From the NCBI RefSeq assembly GCF_024498275.1, contig NZ_CP101809.1:62001-126000 (forward strand): a DNA stretch of 64,000 nucleotides, read 5' to 3'. This stretch comes from Mycoplasmoides fastidiosum. Its GTDB lineage: Bacteria > Bacillota_I > Bacilli_A > Mycoplasmatales > Mycoplasmoidaceae. Below, piece after piece: positions 39,320 through 50,039 of this stretch (position 1 is the first letter of the stretch; every line of letters starts with the position of its first letter). A program made the position numbers and the translations under genes. The notes under the pieces are model-generated. The model was not told the origin of the DNA. It did no database searches and saw only the letters and a program-made list of their open reading frames with translations.

Positions 39320-40410
39320 ACAGCGGAAATAAAATAAATAGAGCCACAAAAAACAATTAAATACTCTTGTTGCATTTGTGCAACAAAAGTTTTAATCTGA
39401 TCCCATTCTAACTGTGAAACTGCAGTATCAACATCATCCTTTGCAATTGCTTTATCATGTTGAAAAAAACTTACATAAAAACGATTCGCTAACTTTTTGG
39501 ATAAGTACTTAATTGATTTTTGATAATTTTTAGTTTGTAAAGATGAGTAGACAATAATGATTTTCTGATGTGCAAAATTTTTTCTTAAATTAGCGTACAT
39601 CTTTTTAATGCCGTGAAAATTATGTGCACCATCTAATAAAACATTATTGCTAAACAAAGATAGTCTGCCTAAAATATTTTTCCTAAAAATTTCATAATCT
39701 AGTTTGTAGTTAAAGTATTTGCAAAATTTAATTAAACTACAAGCCGCGTCATTAATAAACAAATCATTACTAATTTGTCTGTAATTAACAAAAATTAAAT
39801 CTTGACGAATTTTTAACAAAATGGGTTTAATGTTTTTATTGCTATAACTAATAAATACAGGTTCTTGTTTTTTTGCAATTAATAATTTTTGAGCAGCAAT
39901 AGCATCAATAGTTGATCCTAAAACATCTTGATGATCAAAAGACAGGCTAGTAACTAAAGTAGCCAAATTATTTTTGAAGACATTGGTAGAGTCAAATTCA
40001 CCCCCAATTCCAGCTTCAAAAACACAAAGATCACAACCTTGAGCATTAAAGTGCATGATGGCAATTCAAGTGAATACTTCAAAAAAATTAATGGACTGAT
40101 TATTAACTCATTCCTTAATTTGTTGTAAATATTTGATCAAATCAGTATCACTAATCATTTGTCCATTTACTTTAATGCGTTCGTTATGATCAATAAAACT
40201 GGGAGAGGTAAACAATCCAACTTTATAACCATTTTGAATCAAAGTTTCAGCCAAAAAATTGGATAATGATCCTTTGCCATTAGTCCCCACAATATGAATC
40301 ACTTTTAGTTTTTTATGAAAATTAGAAAATTTTTTTAAACGTTTTTTAAAACGTTCTAAATTACCACGATCTAAGTTAAAATCTTGAAAAAGTTCAATTG
40401 TATTTTTCAT
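39250..40410 (-). CDS. folC: Folylpolyglutamate synthase / dihydrofolate synthase-like protein
   Basis: 386 residues, slightly short of the usual 420-430. VIHIVGTNGKGSLSNFLAETL (P-loop), GLFTSPSFIDHNERIKVNG and CVFEAGIGGEFDSTNVF. VTSLSFDHQDVLGSTIDAIAAQKLLI and NVLLDGAHNFHGI complete the Mur-ligase-like domains. Adds glutamate to folate, consistent with glyA nearby. TGA Trp codons split it in standard code. Convergent overlap of 70 nt with rbgA. Confidence 0.9.
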
Positions 40411-40522
40411 GTTCCTGGCTTGTTCGGCTTGGTTTTAAATCCAGAAAGCCGTTTTTTAATATAAAATAAAGTTAGATTTATTAAATAATTTTAATAAATT
40501 AATTATTCATAAAGGTAGCAAA

Positions 40523-40834
40523 ATGAACGATCTACATTTACAAATCCGCTGAAAAGGGATGGAAAAAGATCCAGTTGTTGAAGCCTATTTGCAAGACAAA
40601 CTGTCCAAGTTATTAGAATTTAATTTTGTTAATTCTGAAGAAACCTTTAAAGCTGAAGTAGTTTACTACGAAAAAAGTAATAAATACAAATCTTCATTAG
40701 CTTTTGGGGTGAAAGGAAAACCAGGAATTTATGCTGAATCTGGCCAATTTCCTAATTTACAACATTCCATTAACGAATTAGTTGAAAAATCATTAGACCA
40801 ACTACGTCGAATTAAAACCCAATTTAAGAAATAG
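40523..40834 (+). CDS. hpf: Ribosome hibernation promoting factor (short HPF/RaiA type)
   Basis: 103 residues. MNDLHLQIRWKGMEKDPVVEAYLQDKLSKL is the S30EA N-terminal strand-helix, with the C-terminal helix SINELVEKSLDQLRRIKTQFKK. The long-form C-terminal dimerisation domain is absent. AAAGG RBS; starts between divergent folC and glyA. Confidence 0.8.
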
Positions 40835-40860
40835 TTATTTTTTAATTTAAAATATTTTAA

Positions 40861-40900
40861 ATAAGTTTCAAAATCAATTAAAAGGGATTTTGAAACTTAT
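40861..40900 (+). terminator. Hairpin after hpf
   Basis: ATAAGTTTCAAAATC pairs with GATTTTGAAACTTAT (15 bp). The tail is TTATTTAT rather than pure T, so termination may be partial and glyA may be read through. Confidence 0.65.
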
Positions 40901-40955
40901 TTATTTATGCTTAGCTATTTAAATTTAATGAATTAATTAAAAAAAGGATAACTTG

Positions 40956-42200
40956 ATGGATTCTAAAAACCAAGCACGATTAAATCAAATTAATGAATTA
41001 TTAAAATTAGAAGAGCAACGGCAAAACGAACACATTGAACTAATTGCTAGTGAAAATTTTGTTTCTGCTGATGTCTTACGTCTAACCGGAAGTATTTTAA
41101 CTAATAAATATGCTGAAGGTTATCCTGGAGCCCGATATTATGGGGGGTGTGAATACATTGATGGTATTGAATCAATGGCTATTGATTTAGTCAAAGAAAT
41201 GTTTGACTGCCGGTTTGCAAACGTTCAACCCCATGCAGGAACACCCGCTAATTTTGCAGTTTATTTAGCTTTAGTACCCGCTGGTGGCAAAGTGATGGGG
41301 ATGGATATTAATGCTGGAGGACATTTAAGTCACGGTACTAAAGTTTCATTTTCAGGAAAACTATATGAATGTGTGGCTTATGGGGTGGATCCAGAAACTT
41401 TATTATTGGATTATGATGCCATTGAAGCTCAAGCTTTGGCTGAAAAACCCAATATGATTATTGCTGGTGCTTCTAATTATTCACGAGTGATTGATTTTGA
41501 ACGATTTAAAGCAATTGCTGAAAAAGTTGGTGCTTTTTTATTGGCTGATGTTTCACATATTGCTGGATTAATTGTGGGCGGGCAACATCCTAATTGTTTT
41601 CCGTGGTGTGATGTAATGATGACAACCACTCATAAAACTTTACGAGGACCGCGGGGAGCAATTTTAGCTTGGAATAATCCAAAATTAAGTCGCAAAATTA
41701 ATAGTGCTGTTTTTCCAGGAACACAAGGCGGACCCTTAGAACATGTTATTGGGGCAAAAGCAGTTGCTTTTTGTGAGGCTTTAAGTCCTGAATTTAAAGA
41801 ATACGCTCAAAAAATTGTAACTAATGCTAAAGCTTTTTGTCAATGATTTTTGGATAAAGGGGTGAAAGTTCTGACTAATGGAACTGACAACCATTTATTT
41901 ACCTTAAATATTTTAGATAGTTACGGAATTACTGCTGATCATGTGGAGAAATGATTAGAAAGTGCTAATATCACAACCAATAAAAATACCATTCCTTTTG
42001 ATACCCAAACTCCACAAAAACCAAGTGGTTTACGTCTAGGTGTAGCAGCGATGACAACTAAAGGATTTGACGAAAAAGATTTTGTGCAAGTTGCAGAATG
42101 AATTGACCAAATTATTCGTTCTCAAGGGGCTGAAGAAGTGATTGGAACAGTGAAACAGAAGGTTCTAAATTTATTAAATTTAAAGGGTCAATTAAATTAA
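40956..42200 (+). CDS. glyA: Serine hydroxymethyltransferase
   Basis: 414 residues. [43 protein letters not shown] and the PLP-lysine motif [12 protein letters not shown]. Interconverts serine and glycine with one-carbon transfer to tetrahydrofolate. Start ATG at 40956 with AAAAGGA upstream; a TTG 3 nt earlier is in frame but unlikely. Confidence 0.97.
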
Positions 42201-42218
42201 AAGTCAAGAATCAAAATT

Positions 42219-42252
42219 AAAAAACCTATGCGGTGAAAGCATAGGTTTTTTA
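42219..42252 (+). terminator. Terminator after glyA
   Basis: AAAACCTATGC-GGTGAAA-GCATAGGTTTT with T6 tail. Confidence 0.9.
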
Positions 42253-42738
42253 ATTTTTATGTTACTTTTATTCTGATTAAACTATTCAATTTTTGAAGAT
42301 AATTCACTTTTTAGTCTCAAATTAAATAATTATTATTTGATAAGTGGGCTTTATATTTTAACAAATGGGATAAATACAAGTTTTTACATGGTTTTTGGAC
42401 CATATAAAGTTAAGTGTAGTTTGCCAAACTAAATAATAATTTAACTTTATTAAAATCAAAAAGGATTACAATTAATTATGTTGTGAGAGATATTAAATTT
42501 AATCATTGTTATGAATGAATTTTTTAATATAAAACAGATTTTTTTCAAATGAATAACTAGTAATTTGGTCTTTATTGAGATCAAAAATTATAAATTTTTA
42601 CAACGTAGAATAATTTATTCAAGATAACTTAGAAATTCATTAATTTCATCAGTCGATCAAGAAGATGATTATTTTCATTTTTAAAAAAATTAATACCTAA
42701 TAATTAATAAATTAGGATTAGTTCTAGGTTTAACTAAT
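42253..42738 (+). other. Intergenic region with nested hairpins and a possible 49-codon ORF
   Basis: 486 bp without a firm gene. Hairpin ATGGT/ACCAT (42388-42403) abuts a nested structure: outer ATAAAGTTAA/TTAACTTTAT (42404-42413 with 42441-42450, 10 bp exact) and inner TAGTTT-GCC-AAACTA (42417-42431). AAAAAGGA follows, then an ATG at 42478 opening a 49-codon frame to 42627 (MLWEILNLIIVMNEFF, two TGA Trp). The spacing to AAGGA is too long for a good start. Could be a leader or a small RNA. Confidence 0.4.
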
Positions 42739-43326
42739 ATGAAAAAAGTTGCCTCTTTCTCTTTATTGAGTGTTTTTATTATTACTTCTTTTGCAATTGC
42801 TTTATTTTTATCGCAAAATGTTTTTGAAGTTTTGTTGCCTTTTAATTATTTTTCTGCCTTTTTTATTGTGTTATTCTCAATAATGAGCGTCTTTACATCT
42901 TTATTAGTTTTTAATCATGTGAAAAAAACTAATTGAGCAAAATGGAAAATAATAATCTACTCCCTAGTTCCAAGTTTAATGTTTTTTGAAAAAAGCAATA
43001 TTAATTTCTATTTAGATTATTCAGTTGCTGACTGATTGCTACTATTTTGATACGCATTAGTTATTGCGATCTTTACTAATCACTTTACTCTTATTGATTT
43101 ATTTTCTAGAAACTTTAATTTTGGAGCTATTCCTTCTCTTTGAGTAACACTACCGTTGTTTATGTTGAGTAGTATTTTTGTTATTTGTTCAATTATTTTT
43201 TTTGTCTTTAGTTGAACAATTTCTATTAAACAGCGTTTTTTTCATAAATCAGATTCATTTAAAAATACTATTGGTTTTATTTTAGTTCCTTGAATCTATA
43301 TTTTAAGTAAAACAGAAAACAATTAA
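42739..43326 (+). CDS. Polytopic membrane protein (195 aa), unknown
   Basis: About five hydrophobic segments starting with VASFSLLSVFIITSFAIALFL; Phe-rich throughout, with short basic loops (NHVKKTNWAKWK, SIKQRFFHK). Five or more TGA Trp codons. No family recognised. 57 nt before another membrane gene on the same strand. Confidence 0.72.
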
Positions 43327-43383
43327 AAATTCAATTTAATTAAACTACTTTAATTTAAATTAAATTTTTCATGAAAGGATTTT

Positions 43384-43920
43384 ATGACCGGACTTGTTAA
43401 ATATATTCCTGATCGATTTAGTAAATATAAAATTGCTCGCAATGCAACAATTGCAAAAGTAATTTTGCACTTATTAGGTTTTATTTTTATCATTGTTATC
43501 ATTTCTGTTTTTAATTGATTAACTAATGAAATTCATCTAAAATATTCTCCCGTTGATAGTGAATCTACTGCGCAATTAATGTGACAAGATTATTCTGATT
43601 TAGTAAGTTTAGTTTACTTTTTATCAGCTGCCACTGCTTTAACATATTTAATTAACTTGATTTTATCCATCTTATTATTTGCAATTTCTACATATTGAAA
43701 AAGTGAAATTAAACAAAATATTAAAAAACATAAAAACTACGAATGATTCTGATTTTTTAATTTTTACAGTTTAGTTTTTCAAATTATTGCTATCTTGTGA
43801 ATTTTTGCATTCATCGCTGATATTGTATCGCTTGTTAAATTACATAAATTTTTCAAAGAACTTGATAAACAAGAAATGCAACAAGAAAACTACAATTCAA
43901 ATCTTTTGGTTGCAAGTTAA
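43384..43920 (+). CDS. Membrane protein (178 aa), unknown
   Basis: Three hydrophobic segments: VILHLLGFIFIIVIISVF, LVSLVYFLSAATALTYLINLILSILLF and FYSLVFQIIAILWIFAFIADIVSL. Loops are basic and the C-terminus is Gln/Asn-rich. AAAGGA precedes the start (MTGLVKYI). Probably in one unit with the 42739 gene. Confidence 0.75.
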
Positions 43921-43936
43921 AAACAATTAAATCAAT

Positions 43937-43973
43937 AAAAAAACCTTATGCATTGTCTGCATAAGGTTTTTTT
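43937..43973. terminator. Bidirectional terminator
   Basis: AACCTTATGCA-TTGTC-TGCATAAGGTT, A7 and T7 flanks, between convergent genes. Confidence 0.9.
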
Positions 43974-43974
43974 A

Positions 43975-44949
43975 TTATTCGTTTTCTTCGTCGTTAGAAG
44001 AATCTTCAAAATTAATGGTTTCAGAATCGTAATAATTCTGTAGAAAAGTAGATTGACAATACTTTAAAATACGGGGTGATAAATTGTAAAGTTTTTTTAG
44101 AATTGAGTTATATCGAAGATCTCATTTCACATATTTAGTTAATGCTAAACGTCATTGATCAACGTATAAATTTCAGAAATAAGCAATGTCTTGAATGTTT
44201 TGAAAATCAGTATAGACATTATTTTCTTTTAAATATTGTTTTAATAAGAAAAATCCAGAACGGCCAAAATTTTCATCTTTTAACATTAAATTAACCATAA
44301 CGTAAATGAAGGCATGATCAAAACTAGTTGCTCGTTTCAAAATTAATTCTTCAATTTCGACATTAATTAAAATTCAATTAAAAAATTGTGGTGCAATTTT
44401 TTCAAAATCAATAATAATAGATCTAAAATTATCATCTTTGATTTTTAAATAATGTAATGTTTTTAAATAGGAATTTTTATTTTGAAATGATTGGGACAGA
44501 AAAGAGCTAATATAATTTTTAAAAATAATTAAATCATTTTGTTCTAGAAATTTAATTAGATTTTGATAGTCTTCAATTGTTTCTAATTGTTCTAATCTAT
44601 AGCGTTTGAATTTTGAATCATAATGAATTTTAGAACCATAAACATTTTTAAAATCAGCTAAATTGGGTTTGATTTTATTTAAGTTGGATAAAGTGTAATT
44701 ATGATAAAAATGCATTAAAGATTTATGATCATAATGATTTATTTCAGCAATATATTCATTTGCTGTTCTTTCAAATTCACTAATATTTTCTTGATTTACT
44801 GATTCTTGAACAACTTGATTCTTATTGGAAGAATTTGTTGATAAGGATTTTTCGTTATTTTCAATTTTAGACTCTTCTAAAATTTGTGAATCAATCTTTT
44901 CAGTTGATTGTTCTTTTTTAGATTTTTTGATTTTACTGAAAAAATTCAT
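43975..44949 (-). CDS. Soluble hypothetical protein (324 aa)
   Basis: Basic start MNFFSKIKKSKKEQ, a Ser/Asn/Glu-rich disordered segment to about residue 60, then a helical Tyr/Leu/Asn-rich body with many aromatic residues (ATSFDHAFIYVMVNLMLK) and an acidic tail SSNDEENE. An in-frame ATG at 44973 would add eight residues (MVKGLLFT) and is possible. No membrane segment or known motif. It starts divergently from ackA. Confidence 0.7.
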
Positions 44950-45179
44950 AGTAAAAAGAAGTCCTTTAACCATTAAGCCTAATTTAATGGCTAATTGTTT
45001 TTCAAATAATTTATTACAAAATTTTTATTGCCATAACAAAGGTAGCAAAAATGCTTTTATATAAATTATACTTAAATAATTTTTGATTTTTAGATTTTCA
45101 AGTTTACTTTTTTGATCTGATTTTCAGATTTAATATTAAAATTTAAATTTATGTTAATACAATCAGATTGAAACTAAAA

Positions 45180-46370
45180 ATGAATAAACAAATTTTGATT
45201 ATTAATGCAGGGAGTAGCTCAATTAAATATTCCTTGTATTCATTAGAACAAAATGCTCCTTTAGCCGAAGGAATTTGTGAGCGAATCGGCATTGATGGTA
45301 GCTTTAGCATCAAATATAACGGCCAAAAAGAAGAAGCAAAGGCTGATTTTTCAAATCATGAAAAGGCTTTAAAATTTTTATTTTCCTTTTTAGAAAATAA
45401 AAAAATTTTAGAAAACCGTAATTCCATTGTAGGTGTAGGCCATCGAATTGTGCAAGGTGGAAATTATTTTAAAGATTCTACTTTACTAGAAACTAAAGAA
45501 ATCGCGAAGATTAAAGAATATATTCCTCTAGCACCATTGCATAATGAACCAGAAGTTTTAATTGTGGAAGAAATGCAAAAATTATTACCTCATGCTGGTA
45601 ATGTTGGAGTTTTTGACACATCATTTCACCAAACCTTAACTGATGAAAATAAAACTTATGCTATTAATCACCAATTAGCTCAAGATTTAAAAATTCAACG
45701 GTATGGTTTTCACGGAACTTCTTATAAATTCATTACTGAAAAGATGCGAGCTATTTTAAACAAAGATAAAGTCAATATTATTGTGGCACATTTAGGTAAT
45801 GGTGCTTCCATTACAGCTATTCGTGAAAATTTATCCATCAATACTTCAATGGGACTAACTCCACTAGAAGGTTTGGTAATGGGGACTCGAAGTGGTGATA
45901 TTGATCCAGGAATTTTTAATTATTTAAGTCAACAATTAAAATTAGATCCCCAAAAAATTGATACTTTATTAAATAAAGAGTCTGGCTTATTTGGGATTTC
46001 TGGTACTGCAGATATGCGGGATGTAATTGCCGGATCTAAAGCTGGTAAACCCTTATCAACATTAGCTTTGAACTTATTTTGTAAACGAGTAGCTAATTAC
46101 ATTGTGATGTATGCAAATGATTTAGCGGGCAAAGTTGATGCAATTGTCTTTACAGCTGGTATTGGAGAAAATGCTTTTCCAGTTCGAGCTTTAGTTTGCG
46201 AAAAAACTCCATTGTTAGGACTAGAAATTGATCCAATAAAAAATGAAGGTTCTGTTGGAGCATTTCAAGTAATTTCATCAGAAAACTCTAAAATTCCAGT
46301 TTATGTAGTTCGCACCAACGAAGAATTAATGATTTTTAATGATGTAAAACGGATTTTAAAATTAGCCTAA
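45180..46370 (+). CDS. ackA: Acetate kinase
   Basis: 396 residues. NAGSSSIKYSLY (phosphate 1), HRIVQGG, FDTSFHQT, YGFHGTSYKFI, HLGNGASITAI, GTRSGDIDPG, FTAGIGENA. Makes ATP from acetyl phosphate. pta is not adjacent. A TACAAT at 45159-45164 would place the transcript start only about 9 nt before the ATG, with no Shine-Dalgarno. Confidence 0.97.
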   Translation: MNKQILIINAGSSSIKYSLYSLEQNAPLAEGICERIGIDGSFSIKYNGQKEEAKADFSNHEKALKFLFSFLENKKILENRNSIVGVGHRIVQGGNYFKDSTLLETKEIAKIKEYIPLAPLHNEPEVLIVEEMQKLLPHAGNVGVFDTSFHQTLTDENKTYAINHQLAQDLKIQRYGFHGTSYKFITEKMRAILNKDKVNIIVAHLGNGASITAIRENLSINTSMGLTPLEGLVMGTRSGDIDPGIFNYLSQQLKLDPQKIDTLLNKESGLFGISGTADMRDVIAGSKAGKPLSTLALNLFCKRVANYIVMYANDLAGKVDAIVFTAGIGENAFPVRALVCEKTPLLGLEIDPIKNEGSVGAFQVISSENSKIPVYVVRTNEELMIFNDVKRILKLA

Positions 46371-46385
46371 TTTGGTCCAAATAAC

Positions 46386-46418
46386 AAAAAAAAAAAAAAA
46401 GTAGCGCTACTTTTTTTT
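46386..46418 (+). terminator. Terminator after ackA with an A15 tract
   Basis: A15, then the GTAGCGCTAC palindrome (46401-46410), then T8; A and T tracts extend the stem. Confidence 0.8.
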
Positions 46419-46441
46419 GCATGCAGAATTAGTTATTGAAA

Positions 46442-47581
46442 TTAAAGAATTTTATTTTCTTCAATTTCGTCAATAGAAAAATTTTCTTTTTCATAGTAAA
46501 TGACCATTTGACTATTTTTTTCGCCAAAATTTTTCATTGGTACTAATTTTAAAATTAGATCACCAATAAAATAATCATTACGATTGCCAAAATTTTTAAA
46601 AACAATAGTATTGGTTTGTGGAGGGTTTTTTTGTTTTCAACGAATATTAATTGCCATACGTTCTTTTAAAAAACGTTTATTTAAACAAAAATGACAATAT
46701 TTTAATTTCTTTTGATATTTATCTTCAATGCAAAAATTACACTCAAATAAACGATAATAACGAATTAGTTTTTCAAAATTAGTTTCTAATAAAATCTCAT
46801 CAAAATAAAATTTGGCATTTAAGTTTAAGCCGCCTTTTTGATCTTCGATGCGCTTAACAAATTTTTTGTATTCATCACTGTAAACAATGACACTTTTATA
46901 AACATTTTCAGCTAAAATTTGTTTTGCATTTAGATGATAATGATCAAAAAAATGTTGACCATAATAACAACGGAAATAAATTTCTTTTCTATTTAAATTA
47001 GATTCATTCAAAATTTCTAAAACAGTGTGTCAATCAACATTGAAAGCATGACAAAAAGTTTTGATTGCTTTTTTATTAATTTTGACATCAAAGGCATTAT
47101 CAAAATAACCGTTTCAACTTTTAGTTTCTTCATGCTGTTTTTGTAATTGATCTTCAATGTTTTCAGTATCATCTGCTTGAGAATTATTTCAAAATGTTTT
47201 CGTATTTTGAAAACGTGAAGATCGAAATTGAACAGTGGTATTTTGTTGTTGGCTATCAGAATCAAACCCATACACCTTATCAAAAATGGATGTAGCTTTT
47301 CCTTCTTCTCAACTTTGGTTTTGGGTATTTTGAAAAAATCGTTCCAAATTTTGATCAAAATCATCTTTTAAAAAAAGTTCGCGATCGTACTTATCACGTG
47401 CAACAGGATCTGACAAAATTAAGTAGGCTTGATTGATTAAAACTGTAATGTCATGAGCATCATCTTTTTTGTAAATGTCAGGATGAAATTTTTTTAAAAG
47501 TTTACGATATGATTTTTTAATTTCAGCTGTTGTTGCTTCATAATTAACTTTTAAAATTTGGTAGTGGTTTAATTTTTTCAT
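46442..47581 (-). CDS. J-domain protein with C-terminal four-Cys zinc-like motif
   Basis: 379 residues. The N-terminal J domain (residues 1-70) has NHYQILKVNYEATTAEIKKSYR and the HPD loop KKFHPDIYKK, so it should stimulate DnaK. The G/F region and the DnaJ zinc repeats are absent, so this is not DnaJ itself. Around residues 270-295 is CNFCIED...YCHFCLNKRF, two CxxC pairs that could bind zinc. Resembles specialised mycoplasma J proteins; client unknown. Followed leftward by the ackA terminator region. Confidence 0.85.
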
Positions 47582-47634
47582 TGTACAAATCTAAACTAAA
47601 AAGCAAAATAAAAATGAAAACGAGGTTTCCATTT

Positions 47635-48423
47635 TTATTTTTTTATAAACTTTTTAATGACGCTAAATTTTCTCTCTTGTTTAGTTAATAACCGAACAAT
47701 ATTTTCACGATGTCTTCAAATTAATAGTAAAGCAATTGCTAATAATAATAAGAAAACATAGGTGATTAAAACTCAATCAACAGAACGATTTTGACCAAGA
47801 ATAAAAAAGAAACGGGGTTGTATTGCTCGGCTACGACTAATCCAATAAAACCGTTGTAAAGCAGGAATTCAATAAAAGAAAGGAGTTAAAAGCGCAGCAA
47901 TAATTGAAGAAAGTGAAACATAACTTTTAATTAATTGTACTGCTCATCAAATCCCCACAAAGAATAATCCAAGTCAAGGGGAAACAAAAAAAGTAAATCC
48001 AGCAAAAGAAGCAACAGCTTTACCACCTTTACGAAAACCGCTGTAAAGAGGAAAACAGTGAGCAAATGTTGCTACAGCTGGAGTCAAATAAATTAGAAAA
48101 GTTAAAACGTACCGGAAATCAGTTTGCATGTTGTTTTCGGTAATATATCCGCTATCTAAAATTGCTAAACTAGTGTAACCAGCAACCAGATAAAATAAAT
48201 ATCCAGCTAAAATGACTTTTCCCATGTCAGCAAAAGCTACTAAATACCCAAAACGCAATTTAGACAGACGAGCTAAATTAGTTGCCCCGGCGTTTTTACT
48301 TCCTTGATTTAATAGATCAATTTTTTTAATGTAACTAACTATTTTTGAAAATGAGATTGATCCGATTAATAAACCAATCATAATAGAACATAAGGTCAAT
48401 AAAAATATAAAAAAATTTGCCAT
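47635..48423 (-). CDS. plsY: Acyl-phosphate:glycerol-3-phosphate acyltransferase PlsY
   Basis: 262 residues with five or more helices. GSKNAGATNLARL is the conserved loop 1 (GSGNiGaTN), AFADMGKVILAGYL follows, and AHCFPLYSGFRKGGKAVAS matches the 'GH.fPvf..FkGGKgVAt' glycerol-P loop. First acylation step of phospholipid synthesis. C-terminal helices are longer than in most PlsY proteins. Starts MANFFIFLL with GGAG upstream. Confidence 0.92.
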
Positions 48424-48483
48424 TTTTATTCTCCATTAACCTTTTCTATTTTTTATAAATGTGATATTAACACTTTAAAAAAA

Positions 48484-48519
48484 GGTTTTTCAAGTCAAAA
48501 AAGATGACTTTAAAAAACC
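48484..48519 (-). terminator. Terminator after the cation exchanger gene
   Basis: GGTTTTTT..AAGTC type stem (GGTTTTTCAAGTC with GACTTTAAAAAACC), T7 tail on the minus strand. A plsY promoter (TTGAAA, 18 nt, TAATAT) starts within its right arm. Confidence 0.75.
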
Positions 48520-48577
48520 CATTTTTATAAATCTAATTATAGTAGAAATTTATTAAAAACTTAATTTTACTCAAGCC

Positions 48578-49855
48578 TTAAATACTTGTACTAATTAACA
48601 TGAAACCAACAATATACCCAGCAGCTAGGAAAAAAATTAATGGTACAGCAATATATGCTTTTTGATTAGCTTTTTTTCACATTGCTAAAGCAATAAAAAC
48701 ATAAAGTAAAATCGAAAGAATTAATCAGGGAATTAATAAAATTGCTTCTGGATTTCTAATTGCTAACATTTCAGTATATTTATCACCATATAAAGGATTT
48801 AAACTAACCAAATTAGAATAAAAAGGAATTGATAAATTAAAAACACTGGATCCTAAAATGCCTGAAGCTGCAGTTACAAATAAACGCTTAGAGGCTAGAG
48901 AAATAAACATTGAAATTTCAGGTAAACTAGTTGCTAAACTAAGAAAAAAACTAGCAGCCGCACTTTTAGGAATTTTCAAAACGGTATCAAAATTTTCAAC
49001 AATTCCACTGTTTAAATAAGCGCTAAAAGACAAAAAAGGAATCATTAAAAAAATTACAAAAATAAGTAATTTAGGATTAATTTTTCAAGCTCAAGATTTT
49101 TCTAGATAAGGAGAATATAAATCTTCTGATTCAGGATTAAACTTATAAGAATAGATAAGGTATGAAAGTCAAGTTAGAAAGAATAAAAAATTAATGAAAC
49201 TAAATCCACCAATGTTAAACACTTGCCCTCATGAAGGAACTAATAAAAAAAGAAGCATTACAAAATATTCGACAAATGTAATTACTCATAGCAAGAAATT
49301 AATGCGAATAATTGGACTTCAATTTGTTAAATAAAACTGATTTAGTTGTTGATTTTCATTAACATTTGAATTTTCATTTTGAGATAACTGAGTGTTTAAT
49401 TGATGACTAGCAAATCCCTTCTTTTTTTTAAATGGAGTAAAAACTCCAAAGCGTTGATTTGGATGAATTTTTTTATGAAAATTAATTTGCTGTTTATATC
49501 ACCAAATAAAAAGATAAACTCCAAAAATACTTAAAATAAAAATTTGAATTGCATTAGCACCAGTGACATTGTAAAGCGAGAACAAAACTCCGGTTGGTAA
49601 ATGACTAATTCGATCAATACTAGCGCCAAAAAAACCAGTAAAAAATTCTGGTAATGAAGTTACCACAGGCAAAATAATGCCACCAATGAAAGCAACTGAA
49701 ATATTTAATTTAACGGTAATAATTTTGATGTATTTAACAATGAAATAAATCGCAAAAATAACGATGGAGGAAAATAAAAGAAATCAAGCAATAATTTGGT
49801 ATCCATCTCATAAATAATTTGCAAACGGAACACCACCAATGTTATTTTTGATCAT
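48578..49855 (-). CDS. CaCA-family sodium/calcium exchanger-like protein
   Basis: 425 residues, about 10-11 helices in two halves. Each half has an alpha repeat: VVTSLPEFFTGFFGA plus YNVTGANAIQI, and LATSLPEISMFISLA plus GILGSSVFNLS, with the Glu residues that bind Ca. A hydrophilic loop (KKKKGFASHQLNTQ...) joins the halves. Expected to export Ca2+ in exchange for Na+ or H+. Weak RBS. Divergent from the thioredoxin-like gene at 50040. Confidence 0.85.
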
Positions 49856-49965
49856 ATTTATAAAAAAAATTTAAGAGCATTTTTAAAAAAATGTTGAACT
49901 AATTTTTTAAAAAAATTAATCTTTAAATTATACAATATTATCAGTTTTCTGGGCAAGCATTTTTG

Positions 49966-49974
49966 TGCTATAAT
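49966..49974 (+). promoter_or_regulatory. Extended -10 promoter (TGCTATAAT)
   Basis: TG-C-TATAAT. Transcription would start near 49981, at or just before an in-frame ATG at 49983. Confidence 0.65.
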
Positions 49975-50039
49975 CTAAAAACATGCCTTGAACGAAATTT
50001 AGGAGAACAAGGATTTTTCAAATTTCACAAATATCACTT

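Noticed and set aside
47017-47364. 115-codon leftward ORF inside the J-domain gene
   Set aside because: It is an out-of-frame shadow; the J-domain frame continues through TGA codons to 46442.
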